In this document: positions 35,601 through 44,504 of the stretch, piece after piece
Layout: each line of letters begins with the position of its first letter
How positions within the stretch are numbered: the stretch's first letter is position 1
Assembly (NCBI GenBank): GCA_016934635.1
Contig: JAFGSK010000044.1
Span: 62,001 to 126,000, forward strand
DNA from: Caldifarciminota bacterium
Lineage (GTDB): Bacteria; Hydrothermota; Tepidihabitantia; B3-TA06
Direction of reading: 5' to 3'
DNA: 64,000 nucleotides
Position numbers and translations under genes: made by a program
Notes under the pieces: model-generated
The model's database searches: none
Seen by the model: the letters and a program-made list of their open reading frames with translations, nothing else
What the model was told of the DNA's origin: nothing

Positions 35601-37475
35601 GTGAACGTGAGAACACTCTCTAATGCACTGCGGGGTGGTGCTTTTTTCTCGGTACTGGTTATCTCCCCGCTTTTGGCAGAGACTTCACTCCTCAAGGTCG
35701 CCCAGAAGGCCGAGCCTTCTACAGTGGTCGTCGTGCCCTATGACGATGAAGGTATGGTTAGAGGTGAAGGCAGCGGGTTTTTCATTTCGAGTACAGGCGA
35801 CGTCATAACCAATCGCCATGTAATCGAAGGAGCTTACGGGGCGGAAATCAAGGCATCGGACGGCAAGGTCTACCAGGTATCCTTCATCACGGCCGAGGAC
35901 AAGAATGGTGACCTTGTCAAGCTTTCGGTCAGGATCGGGACGGATAAAGTGAAGCCTTTAGCCTTAGCAAGGACGGCTCCCGGGGTTGGTGACAGAATCG
36001 TCGTTGCAGGAAGCGGGCTTTCCGACGAATCCTCGACCGGCCGTCGCTCAAGGATTATTGAAGGTGAGGTGACTGCAAATCGATATATCCCGGGGTTCGG
36101 CAAGATAATTGAGGTATCCGCTTCCCTGTCCCCTGGGTTCAGCGGAAGTCCGATACTGAACATGAATGGTGAAGTCGTAGGGGTGGCCTCATTCTCGGTA
36201 ATCAGGGAGGAAACCCACAACTTTGCCTTGCCTTCAGAAAGGGTTATGAGTATTACCCCGGTTAAAAGACAATCCATCGCTGAATGGGAAAAGACCCGCT
36301 CAAGTAAAGAGATAGCCGCTGCTGAAGACCTGCACGCAACAGGTCTTCGTTTTCTCTGGGCAGGAGACTATACGCAGGCACTGGAGTACTTCCAAAAAGC
36401 AATCAAGGAAGCCCCCCTTCACGTCATATCCTATCAATTCATCGGTTTCTGCAGTCTGGAGCTGGGCAAGTTGCGGGATGCGATAGAGGCCTTCCTGCAG
36501 TCAATCGGAGTAAATCCCGAGAACCCTCATCTTTACAGCGGCTTGGGTTTGGCTTATACCGGGATACAGCAATACCATAAAGCAATAGAGGCTTATAAAA
36601 ATGCCCTGGGTATTGACTCAACCGACCCTCGAACACACTACAATATAGGTCTGGCATATGCTAACCTGGGAAAGAACCGGGAAGCAATAAGCTACTACCA
36701 ACGGGCCATACAGCTTGACAACACATTTGTACTGGCTCATCAGAACCTGGGAATAGCATACGGAGAATTGGGACGATGGGAAGATGCGATTGCTTCTTTG
36801 AAACAGGCTAACCTTCTTGCCCCTGATGACGCTAATATTTACTTTAATCTCGGACTCATCTATCTGGAAGTTGAGCGCTACAGCTACGCCATAGAATCAT
36901 TACAGCAGGCAAGCATTCTAGATCCTGACCATACACCTTCCTATTTTGCACTGGGAATGGCATACGGAAAGATAGGCGACTGGGAAGAGGCAGTGACCTA
37001 TCTAAAGATGGGTTTAAACAGGGATTCTTCCTATGCTGAGGCATACTATACCTTGGGAGCTGCATACATGGAGATGGAGAAATTTGCAGATGCGATAGCG
37101 GCCTACAGGAAGGTTTTAAGCCTGAATCCGGCTAATGCCGATGCTCATTACGCGTTGGGAGCCGTTTACGCCAGGGTCGCCGATTACGAGCGAGCCATTA
37201 CCAGCTTCAAGAATGCAACAACCTATGACCCATCCCTGGCAGCCGCCCATTACTCGATGGGGTTTGCTTACACCGAACTCGAACGGTGGGACGAGGCGAT
37301 CTCCTCATTCAAACAGGTTGTACGTATCGATCCTGACAATGCGCCGGCGCATTACAGCCTTGGTCTGCTTTACCTTATTACAAGCAACCGCACTGCAGCC
37401 CTTAGCGAACAGGCCATCCTCAAGTCGTTAGACCCTGACATGGCTCGAGAGCTTCTCGAGGCCATAAATCGGTAA
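35601..37475 (+). CDS. Exported trypsin-like serine protease with about eleven TPR repeats (copy 2)
   Basis: The 624-residue paralogue has a signal peptide, then the protease domain with His in VITNRHVIEGA, Asp in AEDKNGDLVKLSV and Ser in LSPGFSGSPILN, and from about residue 225 to the end some eleven TPR units (such as THYNIGLAYANLGKNREAI). Compared with copy 1 it has about six more repeats, so the pair diverged by expansion of the repeat arm. It probably degrades or checks periplasmic proteins recruited by the TPR arm. GTG is the start, placed 6 nt after the -10 box with no ribosome site. Both genes therefore appear to be separate leaderless transcription units. Confidence 0.88.
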   Translation: MNVRTLSNALRGGAFFSVLVISPLLAETSLLKVAQKAEPSTVVVVPYDDEGMVRGEGSGFFISSTGDVITNRHVIEGAYGAEIKASDGKVYQVSFITAEDKNGDLVKLSVRIGTDKVKPLALARTAPGVGDRIVVAGSGLSDESSTGRRSRIIEGEVTANRYIPGFGKIIEVSASLSPGFSGSPILNMNGEVVGVASFSVIREETHNFALPSERVMSITPVKRQSIAEWEKTRSSKEIAAAEDLHATGLRFLWAGDYTQALEYFQKAIKEAPLHVISYQFIGFCSLELGKLRDAIEAFLQSIGVNPENPHLYSGLGLAYTGIQQYHKAIEAYKNALGIDSTDPRTHYNIGLAYANLGKNREAISYYQRAIQLDNTFVLAHQNLGIAYGELGRWEDAIASLKQANLLAPDDANIYFNLGLIYLEVERYSYAIESLQQASILDPDHTPSYFALGMAYGKIGDWEEAVTYLKMGLNRDSSYAEAYYTLGAAYMEMEKFADAIAAYRKVLSLNPANADAHYALGAVYARVADYERAITSFKNATTYDPSLAAAHYSMGFAYTELERWDEAISSFKQVVRIDPDNAPAHYSLGLLYLITSNRTAALSEQAILKSLDPDMARELLEAINR

Positions 37476-37494
37476 TTTGCCCTTGCCAATTGGA

Positions 37495-37590
37495 AATCCA
37501 CAGGGCACACAAGGAACACAGAGAACTTTTTGGGATTCATAAACACTCCATGTACTCAGTGTTCTCTGCGGTAAAAAAAGTGAATGGAGG
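37495..37590. repeat. Dispersed CACAGAG/TCTGTG-type intergenic repeat
   Basis: This stretch contains CACAAGGAACACAGAGAAC and TCAGTGTTCTCTGCGGT in inverted order. Similar sequences lie at 49129-49160, 60639-60665 and 61706-61735. Confidence 0.6.
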
Positions 37591-37630
37591 ATACCCTCTC
37601 AGTGTGTCCGGGCAGACAGATGTTATCCTT

Positions 37631-38419
37631 TCAATGATCAGAACGTATGCGGTTTGGCCACATGAGATATTCTTCGAGGTTATGGTAGGGAACTTTTGAA
37701 TCTATTGCCCTTGCCATGTCCTTAGTGAGATAATTCATCCAATAGTCGTCAAAAACATTCTTGTCGTATGCCACGAATGGTCCCTTACCCTCGATTAGGT
37801 CCCCAATGTTAGTGATCGACCCTATATTCTTCGTATTTCCGCTTCCAGGCCTATCACTGGCTATTCTCCACTTTTCCTGCAGAAGGAAGTCAAAATCTTC
37901 GGCAACCGACACAATGCTTTGCAAGTCCTCCAAATTATGCAACTTAATCTCATCTGAAGCTTCTTCCTTCCGGCTATATATGACGCCTAAAACCAGATGA
38001 GCGGCATATTCTTTATAGGCAAATTTGATGTTCTTGGTAGAATCTCTTTGACGAAAATAACCTGTGAATGCACTCAGGGTAAATCCGTTTACCTTTACAC
38101 CATCCTTACGATAAGTGCTTTTGAGATCAAGGGCGATCTTTGAACTATCTCGAGCTATAAAGCTTACATCAGGGTAGTGGTTCTGATAATCGCTGAGCAC
38201 CATTTGAAAGCTGTGATCGACTGCAAAACGCGAAATCAGAGGAAACAGCATAAGCTCTATTATCTTCGAGACGACCTTGGTATCTCGAGAAATGGTGTAA
38301 ATGTTACGGTAAACATCAATGAATCCTTTAACTGTCCAATCCCCGGAATCCGTAACCAAGCAATGCTTAAACTCATCGAAGTGAGTTAATAGTTCCTTTC
38401 TAATACCCTCAACATCCAT
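37631..38419 (-). CDS. Type II restriction endonuclease, EcoRV family
   Basis: The 262-residue product aligns by eye with EcoRV over its length. The Q-loop and first catalytic Asp are in YQNHYPDV (Gln79, Asp84, matching Gln69 and Asp74), the second Asp and Lys are in IALDLKSTY (Asp98, Lys100, matching Asp90 and Lys92), and the recognition loop GSGNTKNIGS (192-201) matches EcoRV residues 182-186 exactly. The C-terminal LDYW-type segment is FDDYWMNYL. It should cut GATATC bluntly. The start at 38419 is chosen because it lies 1 bp after the stop of the methyltransferase gene; a longer frame would overlap it. Its AT-rich base use suggests transfer. GATATC occurs several times in the window (for example 7505 and 45961), so those sites must be methylated if the enzyme is active. 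Confidence 0.92.
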   Translation of the reverse strand: MDVEGIRKELLTHFDEFKHCLVTDSGDWTVKGFIDVYRNIYTISRDTKVVSKIIELMLFPLISRFAVDHSFQMVLSDYQNHYPDVSFIARDSSKIALDLKSTYRKDGVKVNGFTLSAFTGYFRQRDSTKNIKFAYKEYAAHLVLGVIYSRKEEASDEIKLHNLEDLQSIVSVAEDFDFLLQEKWRIASDRPGSGNTKNIGSITNIGDLIEGKGPFVAYDKNVFDDYWMNYLTKDMARAIDSKVPYHNLEEYLMWPNRIRSDH

Positions 38420-38420
38420 T

Positions 38421-39497
38421 CTAATCCGTCCCGACCAAGAGCATTTCACCCGCGTCCGAGTTTGTGGATAGAACGTAGCGGTAATTGTCGTAATGTTCTA
38501 CCCTAACTTTATTTTTATGTTTACGTAGAATATGCACCAAATCCCCCTCCGAAGGAATGCCGTCCTTTCTATATGAAACGACAAGAATGCTTTCGTGATA
38601 TCTCTGGAATAAGCGGTCGAAAGCTTTATGTATCCTGTTCTTGTTGGTCCAATCGTTCGGTCGCGGTTTCAGGCGACGGTGTTTTGAGTCCTCGTCAAGG
38701 TAACCTCCCCATTCTTCATACATCGTCAACCCCTCTAGGAAATGATAAAAATCAAGGTAGTCAACCGCCACTCCCTTGCTTGAAATATAAGGCGTATCTA
38801 TGTAAACTAAATCGAAAACCCCAGGAACCTCAACTGCGTCATGGTTGAATGCCCGATTTCTTTCCCCGTTATCGAATACGGCTCGATTAGCTTCCTCCAC
38901 GAAGATACGGAACCACTCCTCAAATGGCTTGTCCCAAGTTGTCTTGTTGCCGAACGAACGCTCTACATCCGCAAAACGAATGTAGAGGTTCTTGCGATGG
39001 AACAAGTTGTATGGACGTTTAATAATGCACGCCTGACAAAGCGCAAAGAACGCCATCGCAAACTTATGAGGGTCTTTCAAATGCTTGATATTAGTGATCG
39101 TTTGATCAATCCATGCGTTCTCCTCGTCGGTAAAATATATATCTGCAAAATTGTCTTGGACGAATCTTGGATAGGTTATTTCCGGGTGTCTTTGGAGAGT
39201 CCATTTAACCTCGCTCGGATCCAAATGAACCTTGTCGTTCTCAATCAACGCTTTCCCGAAATAATAGTTGAACCTGAGCAGGTCATTATATGCAACATCC
39301 TTGCTTTCCTCTTTGAAGCGATACGCGACTGCGCCGGTGCCTCCGAATGCATCGAGGCAGGTCTTGAAGTCTAAATTAGCAATTTGCCCCCAAATCCAAT
39401 CCATCAGCTTAGCCTTGCTCCCCTGGTAGCGGGTTGAAGGAAATCGGACCGTTAACTCCGGGAAGAGTGCGCGTTGATAGATTGAACCTTTTTCCAC
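38421..39497 (-). CDS. Adenine-specific DNA methyltransferase, D12 class, partner of the EcoRV-like enzyme
   Basis: The 358-residue enzyme carries STRYQGSKAKLMDWIW (about 20-35), the AdoMet-binding motif LDAFGGTGAVAYRFK (about 43-57) and motif IV as VYIDTPYIS near residue 235. The usual D-P-P-Y is D-T-P-Y here, a known but less common variant. It should methylate adenine in GATATC and so protect the host DNA from the endonuclease that starts 1 bp later. Expression begins at GTG 39497, 6 nt after a TTATAT box without a ribosome site, so the methylase is translated from a leaderless message and the endonuclease by coupling. Confidence 0.9.
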   Translation of the reverse strand: MEKGSIYQRALFPELTVRFPSTRYQGSKAKLMDWIWGQIANLDFKTCLDAFGGTGAVAYRFKEESKDVAYNDLLRFNYYFGKALIENDKVHLDPSEVKWTLQRHPEITYPRFVQDNFADIYFTDEENAWIDQTITNIKHLKDPHKFAMAFFALCQACIIKRPYNLFHRKNLYIRFADVERSFGNKTTWDKPFEEWFRIFVEEANRAVFDNGERNRAFNHDAVEVPGVFDLVYIDTPYISSKGVAVDYLDFYHFLEGLTMYEEWGGYLDEDSKHRRLKPRPNDWTNKNRIHKAFDRLFQRYHESILVVSYRKDGIPSEGDLVHILRKHKNKVRVEHYDNYRYVLSTNSDAGEMLLVGTD

Positions 39498-39503
39498 CTA
39501 TGA

Positions 39504-39531
39504 ATATAAACGAAGTTTAGTGACTTGTCAA
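39504..39531 (-). promoter_or_regulatory. Leaderless promoter of the EcoRV-like restriction pair
   Basis: On the minus strand TTGACA (39526-39531) and TTATAT (39504-39509) are spaced by 16 bp, with 6 nt to the GTG. Confidence 0.7.
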
Positions 39532-39635
39532 CCGTGGAATTTAAGCCTTTTCATATTTGAGCAAAAGCCTCAAAGTCTCTAAAGATCATCCTTGTGGGAC
39601 GAGGAGGACAGACTTTGAACCTCGCCTCCATCAGC

Positions 39636-39664
39636 TTGACAACCAAGATATTACTATGCATAAT
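39636..39664 (+). promoter_or_regulatory. Promoter of the GlmL/MutL-type gene
   Basis: TTGACA (39636-39641) and CATAAT (39659-39664) with a 17-bp spacer. A GGAGG site precedes the ATG. Confidence 0.5.
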
Positions 39665-39684
39665 AGGTTCGTGATGGAGGTTGG

Positions 39685-42561
39685 ATGAAGTTAGAAAAAG
39701 AAAAGTACATCCTCGTAACCGATGTGGGAAGCACCACGACCAAGGCGGTGCTTATCGTTAACCAAAAAGGCAAGCTTCACATTTTGGGTGGGTACAACGT
39801 GCCGACCACGGTGGAGAAGCCCGCAGAAGACGTAAAGATAGGTGTAGGGGAATCCGCACGCAAGCTCCAGGCGACAACCAAGGTTCAAATATTAAATAAA
39901 GACGGACACATAGCAATCCCCTACCTGACCACCAGTTCTGCAGGCGGCGGTCTGCAGATACTCGTTTTCGGCTTATCTTCGACCGAAACAGGCAGGGTTG
40001 CCCAGATGACTGCCTACGGTGCAGGCGGGGTGATTTTAAAAACCCTGACCGTCGACGATCAGATACGGGCCGTGGACAAGATGCGGCTGATTCGTCAACT
40101 GCATCCGGACATGGTGCTCATGGCAGGTGGACTGGACGGCGGGGCAATCGCGGGGGTGGTTAGGCTGGCCGAACTCCTGACCCTGGCAGACCCGGAGCCC
40201 AAGTTCAGACAGAAGGAAAAGATACCTTTGGTTTTCTGCGGCAACGTCGACGCCCGACAGTTCGTTCGCAAAACCTTACAGGACGTTTTTGACGTGCACG
40301 TCGTGGATAACGTTCGACCAGACACCTTGAATCTTAATACCGGCCCGGCCAAGGGAAAGGTACACGAGCTTTTCATGGAAAACGTTATGGAGCGCGCTCC
40401 CGGGTATGCCGAGCTAAAAAAGTGGACGGTTTCAGACATCATCCCGACCCCGGCCGGGGTGGAGAACATCCTCAGACTCTACGGAGATAAAATAGGAAAG
40501 AACGTGATGATGGTCGACATCGGGGGTGCGACCACCGACATATTCTCCAACATCGCAGGGGATTATCACCGCACAGTAGCCGCCAATATCGGGATGAGTT
40601 ACTCTATCTCCAACGTCCTGGCCCAGGCGGGCATAGAAAAAATCACGAGACATCTGCCTCGATCATTCACCGAACGCGAGATTAGGGACTACATAGCCAA
40701 TAAAACCCTTAACCCCACCTGGGTTCCGGAAACCGACGCAGAGAATCTTACCGAGCAAGCCGTCGCAATCGAAGGTATCAACGTGGCCTGGAACCAGCAC
40801 CTTGATATGAACTTCAAGATAGTAAGGCTTGGTTTACTCGACAAGAAAAAACTCATCGAGGAGTACAACAAATTCGAGGATACCTTCTTTCTGACCACTA
40901 AGAAGTATTTCCAGCTTTCAGACATAGATTTAATAATCGGTTCGGGCGGGGTTCTTTCCTTTGCAAAGAGTTCAGAGGAGGCGATCTGGATGCTGACCGA
41001 GGGTTTCAAGCCTTCAGGCATCACCAAGTTGGCTCTGGATTCCTCGTTCAGAAGTCCCCATCTGGGTGTACTTGCAGAGGTTGACCCTGAGTCCGCACTG
41101 AAGCTCTTCTTGGATGAGTGTCTTAGGGAGATAGGCTATGTTGTGGCTCCCACCGGAAGGATTCAACCCAAGAAAAAGGTGCTTAACGTAAAGAACCTTA
41201 CCGATGACCAAAACCACACCCTCTGCGGCGGTGATTTCCTGTACCTGCCTGAAGGCGGCAACCTGGAAATTACACTTGGTAAACACGTTTGCCTTTCATG
41301 TAACGGTGATACCTCCAAGCTGGAAACCAAGCTGCCCGTGCTATTCGACTGCCGGGGCAGGGAAGGGCGGACTATCAAGCAGGCCCGAATGCTGGACACC
41401 CCGCTTTCAAAATCGGGTATCGAAGCGTTTTCACCAAAGGTTAAGGAATTTCGCTCCAACATCCGACCCTCAAGACCTGAGATCAAGAAGGGTGCCTTCG
41501 AGATCGAGCGCCGCCTGCCTTACGAGGGTCAGATATTCGTTGCCAGACGTCAGACGGTAAAATCCGACGACGTAATCGGGGAAAACCGCTTTGCCCCTCC
41601 CAGGTTGTACATCATCGATCTGAATCGGATTGCAGGCTACTCCAGACCGTTGACCGAAGCCGAAGTCACCCAGGGACTTCTCGTAAATGTAGGGGATAAC
41701 GTTGATCTGGGTCAGGCAATCTTCAGGGTAAAGCCGGAAGGCGGCTTCAAGATACCATTCAACTACCTTTCACAGGTTAGAGCAAGGGTTTCAAAGATAG
41801 AACCCCAGGGACTTGTAATCCTGCGTGAGATACAGGATTACGACGGCAAACCGCATACTGTAAAAGCGGCCAAGGCCTTGCGGGTCAACCCTAAACATAT
41901 CCGTACCTATCTGAAGGTAAAGGAAGGGGACTTCGTCGATGCTGATCGAATTCTCGCTCAGAGGCTCTCCTCAGGTGTACCCGCTATCGTAAAATCGCCC
42001 AGCACCGGAACGGTGAAGGAGATCGATACAGAGAAAGGCACCGTTACCGTCCAGTACGACATCACCCCGGTTCCCCTTAAGGCCTTCGTTCAGGGCGAGG
42101 TTGTCCGGGTTAAGCCTAATTATGCTGCTTGGGTAAAAACCAAGGGCGCCACCCTTTACGGCATCATAGGCTTCGGCGGCGAGGCATCGGGAAAGATTAC
42201 CCTACTGAAGGACACTCGTGATCTCGATCCTTCAAAGAAAGGGAAGGTCATCGTAACCGAGCGCTCGATCGACGAGGAGTTCTTGAGACGAGCTGCCGAG
42301 GCCCAGGTCTCAGGGATCATCGCGCCCTCCATCCATAACTCGGACTGGGTGGCCTACTACGGCCAAGAACTCGGTGTAGCCTTGACCGGAGACGAGCAGC
42401 TGCCGTTTACGTTGATACTTACCGAGGGATTCGGCGAATTCGAGATGAACGATGAGTATCGCAAGTTCCTTTTGAAGATGCACGGCAAACAAGCCAGCCT
42501 TTCGGGCAGGACCCAGATTCGCGCCGGGGTAACTAGGCCGATGGTGATAGTAAGCGATTAA
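39685..42561 (+). CDS. GlmL/MutL-type ATPase with long C-terminal extension
   Basis: The N-terminal half (to about residue 460) is the GlmL/MutL family of the ASKHA fold: TDVGSTTTKAVLIVNQKGK (phosphate 1, residues 8-26), VLMAGGLDGGAIAGVV, VMMVDIGGATTDIFSN (phosphate 2, about 272-287) and IIGSGGVLSF. These proteins accompany B12-dependent glutamate mutases and are thought to repair or reactivate them. The protein here is 958 residues, about twice the usual length. A cysteine-bearing segment (CGGDFLYLPEGG and CLSCNGD) follows near 515-545, then lipoyl- or barrel-sandwich-like domains (about 635-800), and a further domain to the end (IIAPSIHNSDWVAYYG). No mutase subunit is nearby. It probably forms an operon with the epimerase 18 bp downstream. 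Confidence 0.75.
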   Translation: MKLEKEKYILVTDVGSTTTKAVLIVNQKGKLHILGGYNVPTTVEKPAEDVKIGVGESARKLQATTKVQILNKDGHIAIPYLTTSSAGGGLQILVFGLSSTETGRVAQMTAYGAGGVILKTLTVDDQIRAVDKMRLIRQLHPDMVLMAGGLDGGAIAGVVRLAELLTLADPEPKFRQKEKIPLVFCGNVDARQFVRKTLQDVFDVHVVDNVRPDTLNLNTGPAKGKVHELFMENVMERAPGYAELKKWTVSDIIPTPAGVENILRLYGDKIGKNVMMVDIGGATTDIFSNIAGDYHRTVAANIGMSYSISNVLAQAGIEKITRHLPRSFTEREIRDYIANKTLNPTWVPETDAENLTEQAVAIEGINVAWNQHLDMNFKIVRLGLLDKKKLIEEYNKFEDTFFLTTKKYFQLSDIDLIIGSGGVLSFAKSSEEAIWMLTEGFKPSGITKLALDSSFRSPHLGVLAEVDPESALKLFLDECLREIGYVVAPTGRIQPKKKVLNVKNLTDDQNHTLCGGDFLYLPEGGNLEITLGKHVCLSCNGDTSKLETKLPVLFDCRGREGRTIKQARMLDTPLSKSGIEAFSPKVKEFRSNIRPSRPEIKKGAFEIERRLPYEGQIFVARRQTVKSDDVIGENRFAPPRLYIIDLNRIAGYSRPLTEAEVTQGLLVNVGDNVDLGQAIFRVKPEGGFKIPFNYLSQVRARVSKIEPQGLVILREIQDYDGKPHTVKAAKALRVNPKHIRTYLKVKEGDFVDADRILAQRLSSGVPAIVKSPSTGTVKEIDTEKGTVTVQYDITPVPLKAFVQGEVVRVKPNYAAWVKTKGATLYGIIGFGGEASGKITLLKDTRDLDPSKKGKVIVTERSIDEEFLRRAAEAQVSGIIAPSIHNSDWVAYYGQELGVALTGDEQLPFTLILTEGFGEFEMNDEYRKFLLKMHGKQASLSGRTQIRAGVTRPMVIVSD

Positions 42562-42579
42562 TTAATACGGAGTTGACAT

Positions 42580-43572
42580 ATGGCTAAAAAGAAGCTCCTG
42601 ATACTTGGAGGAACGCGATTTTTGGGCAGGCGTCTGGTGAATGCCGCATTGGAGGAGAGATTCGAGGTCACACTGTTCAACCGGGGCAAGTCGAATCCTC
42701 GTCTCTTTCCAAATGTGGAAACCTTGATAGGCGACCGCGACGGCAATCTCCTACCCCTTAAAGGCCGTCAATGGGACGTAGTGATCGATACCTGCGGCTT
42801 CGTTCCCCGCGTGGTCAGGGACTCGACAGCTTTCCTTGCGGATTCGGTCAAACAATATACCTTCATATCTTCCATCAGTGTATATGCCGATACTCACACC
42901 ACAGATCAAAACGAGGAGGCGGCCCTTTCAAGGCTCGATCACGACACCGAGGAGGTATCAGGCGAAACCTACGGTGCGCTCAAGGCCTTGTGTGAGGAGG
43001 AAGTGCTGAAGGTCTTCCCCCATGATAGAAACGCACTCATCGTTCGTCCGGGCTTCATCGTAGGTTCATGGGATCCCATGGATCGTTTCACCTACTGGGT
43101 GGATAGAATGGGACGAGGAGGCGAGGTACTCGCACCCGGGTCTGCGGATAGACCACTGCAGTACATCGACGTGCGGGACCTTGCCGGATGGACGGTATGG
43201 ATGGCCAAAAAGCACCGTCCGGGTATCTTCAATGCGGTCGGTCCATACGAGGTGGTTACGATGGGGCACTTTTTGGAAACCTGCAAGGAAATCACCGCAA
43301 GCGACGTAGAAATCACGTGGGTGAGTGAGGAGTTCCTTATTACCGAAGGCATCAATCTGCCTCTGTGGGTTCCTGAATCATATATTGGTATCCAAACCGT
43401 TGACAACAGGAAATTCATCTCCTCAGGAGCCAACCTGCGTTCGCTTGAGGACACCATCGCCGACCTGCAGATGTGGATAGGCCGGGAGCGCGAATATGCG
43501 CCGTTCAAGGACGGCCTCACCAGGGAAAGGGAAGCGGAGCTCCTGGCCAAGTGGCGTAGTCAGGGAAACTGA
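42580..43572 (+). CDS. NAD-dependent epimerase/dehydratase family protein
   Basis: The 330-residue product has an N-terminal Rossmann fold with LLILGGTRFLGRRLVNAALE (residues 5-24), NRGKSNPRLFP, DVVIDTCGFVP, and FISSISVYADTH at about 95-106; the Tyr-x-x-x-Lys pair appears as TYGALK near 130. It belongs to the atypical SDR branch that acts on sugar nucleotides or quinone-like substrates; the exact substrate is unclear. It starts 18 bp after the GlmL-type gene, without a promoter between, so it is probably co-expressed. The ribosome site is GGAG, spaced 9 bp. Confidence 0.85.
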   Translation: MAKKKLLILGGTRFLGRRLVNAALEERFEVTLFNRGKSNPRLFPNVETLIGDRDGNLLPLKGRQWDVVIDTCGFVPRVVRDSTAFLADSVKQYTFISSISVYADTHTTDQNEEAALSRLDHDTEEVSGETYGALKALCEEEVLKVFPHDRNALIVRPGFIVGSWDPMDRFTYWVDRMGRGGEVLAPGSADRPLQYIDVRDLAGWTVWMAKKHRPGIFNAVGPYEVVTMGHFLETCKEITASDVEITWVSEEFLITEGINLPLWVPESYIGIQTVDNRKFISSGANLRSLEDTIADLQMWIGREREYAPFKDGLTREREAELLAKWRSQGN

Positions 43573-43898
43573 TTTCCAAAAGAGACCTGAAAAAACCTAC
43601 CGTAGGAACCCGAAGGTAAATATCGAAAAGCTGCAAGTTAAGGCATGTATCTGATCAACTTGCTTTTATCTGTAATCTGATAAACCTGGAGATATGCATT
43701 TTGTGAGGACCGGTAGGATTAATATCACACAGCGAACTTTTCATCATTTGAATTAAAAAGGTGAACCCGGGCTTGAACTCACCGGTGATCGAGGTATAAT
43801 TATAATTAGGAATCGGAAATAAGGGTCGGACTTATCTCGAGTGTGGCTCGGCGTGCAGGATAAGTACCCTGTTTATTCCGAAGGAATAGGAGTAATTA
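43573..43898 (+). promoter_or_regulatory. Gap with promoter and hairpin-bearing leader for the GNAT gene
   Basis: TTGAAC (43773-43778) and TATAAT (43795-43800) with a 16-bp spacer lie in the second half. The leader of about 90 nt holds two perfect hairpins: ACTTATC/GATAAGT (43830-43865) and TATTCC/GGAATA (43874-43888). The second ends where the AGGAG ribosome site begins (43888-43892). Nothing else is seen in the first half of the gap. Confidence 0.5.
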
Positions 43899-44342
43899 AT
43901 GGAACTCGTTGATCTCAAAGAATCCCTGGAGGAGCCGGCGATAAGAAAGCTACTGGCGTTGTCCATAGAATTTCCTACGCCCATGCAAATCAGAAGGTTA
44001 TGCGAGACATACAAATCTCATGATTCTTGGCAGATATTAGGATGTAAGACAAACGATCATTTTTCTGGCTGCATCGGTATCCAACTCAAGGGCGAAGGCT
44101 CGGCTCACATACATCACCTATCGGTGATGCCAGAGAAGCAAAATCACGGTATAAGGAGCAGAATGATAGATGAGGTTTGCAAGCGATTCTCGTTAACCCA
44201 CCTCACCGCCGAGACAGAAGGTGAAGGTGTCGAAATCTACAAACGGTGCGGCTTCGAGGTAAAGAACCTGGGTGAGGCTTATCTGGGAATAGATCGCTAC
44301 TTCTGCGAGAAAGGCCAGGCTCCGGAGCCGGTCAACGCCTGA
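43899..44342 (+). CDS. GNAT family N-acetyltransferase
   Basis: The 147-residue product has the GNAT fold order: an N-terminal helix, a strand with ILGCKTNDHFSGCIG, then IHHLSVMPEKQNHGIRSRMI (about 78-97), where QNHGIR is the acetyl-CoA loop (Q/R-x-x-G-x-G/A with Arg at the last place), followed by the conserved EGVEIYKRCGFEV near 120. It should transfer acetyl from acetyl-CoA to an amine; the substrate is unknown. AGGAG precedes the ATG, adjacent to a hairpin in the leader. Confidence 0.85.
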   Translation: MELVDLKESLEEPAIRKLLALSIEFPTPMQIRRLCETYKSHDSWQILGCKTNDHFSGCIGIQLKGEGSAHIHHLSVMPEKQNHGIRSRMIDEVCKRFSLTHLTAETEGEGVEIYKRCGFEVKNLGEAYLGIDRYFCEKGQAPEPVNA

Positions 44343-44504
44343 GGAGGAAGGTTGGTCTTACACTGTAGCTCGTTACTCTCAGCAAACCTGCTATTCCAAG
44401 GATTTACTCTTTACTTCATACAACCGGTTAATATTTGTCGCAGGGTCAAGTTCCTTTATTGCATTTAGAGCCTGATCTACCGTTTTGACACATTATCTTT
44501 AAGA

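Noticed and set aside
37490-37699. Plus-strand frame of 69 codons
   Set aside because: It is made of the dispersed CACAGAG repeat and overlaps the end of the restriction gene.
37631-39497. Avoidance of GATATC in the window as support for the EcoRV-like enzyme
   Set aside because: GATATC occurs several times, so no avoidance can be claimed; host sites would instead need methylation.
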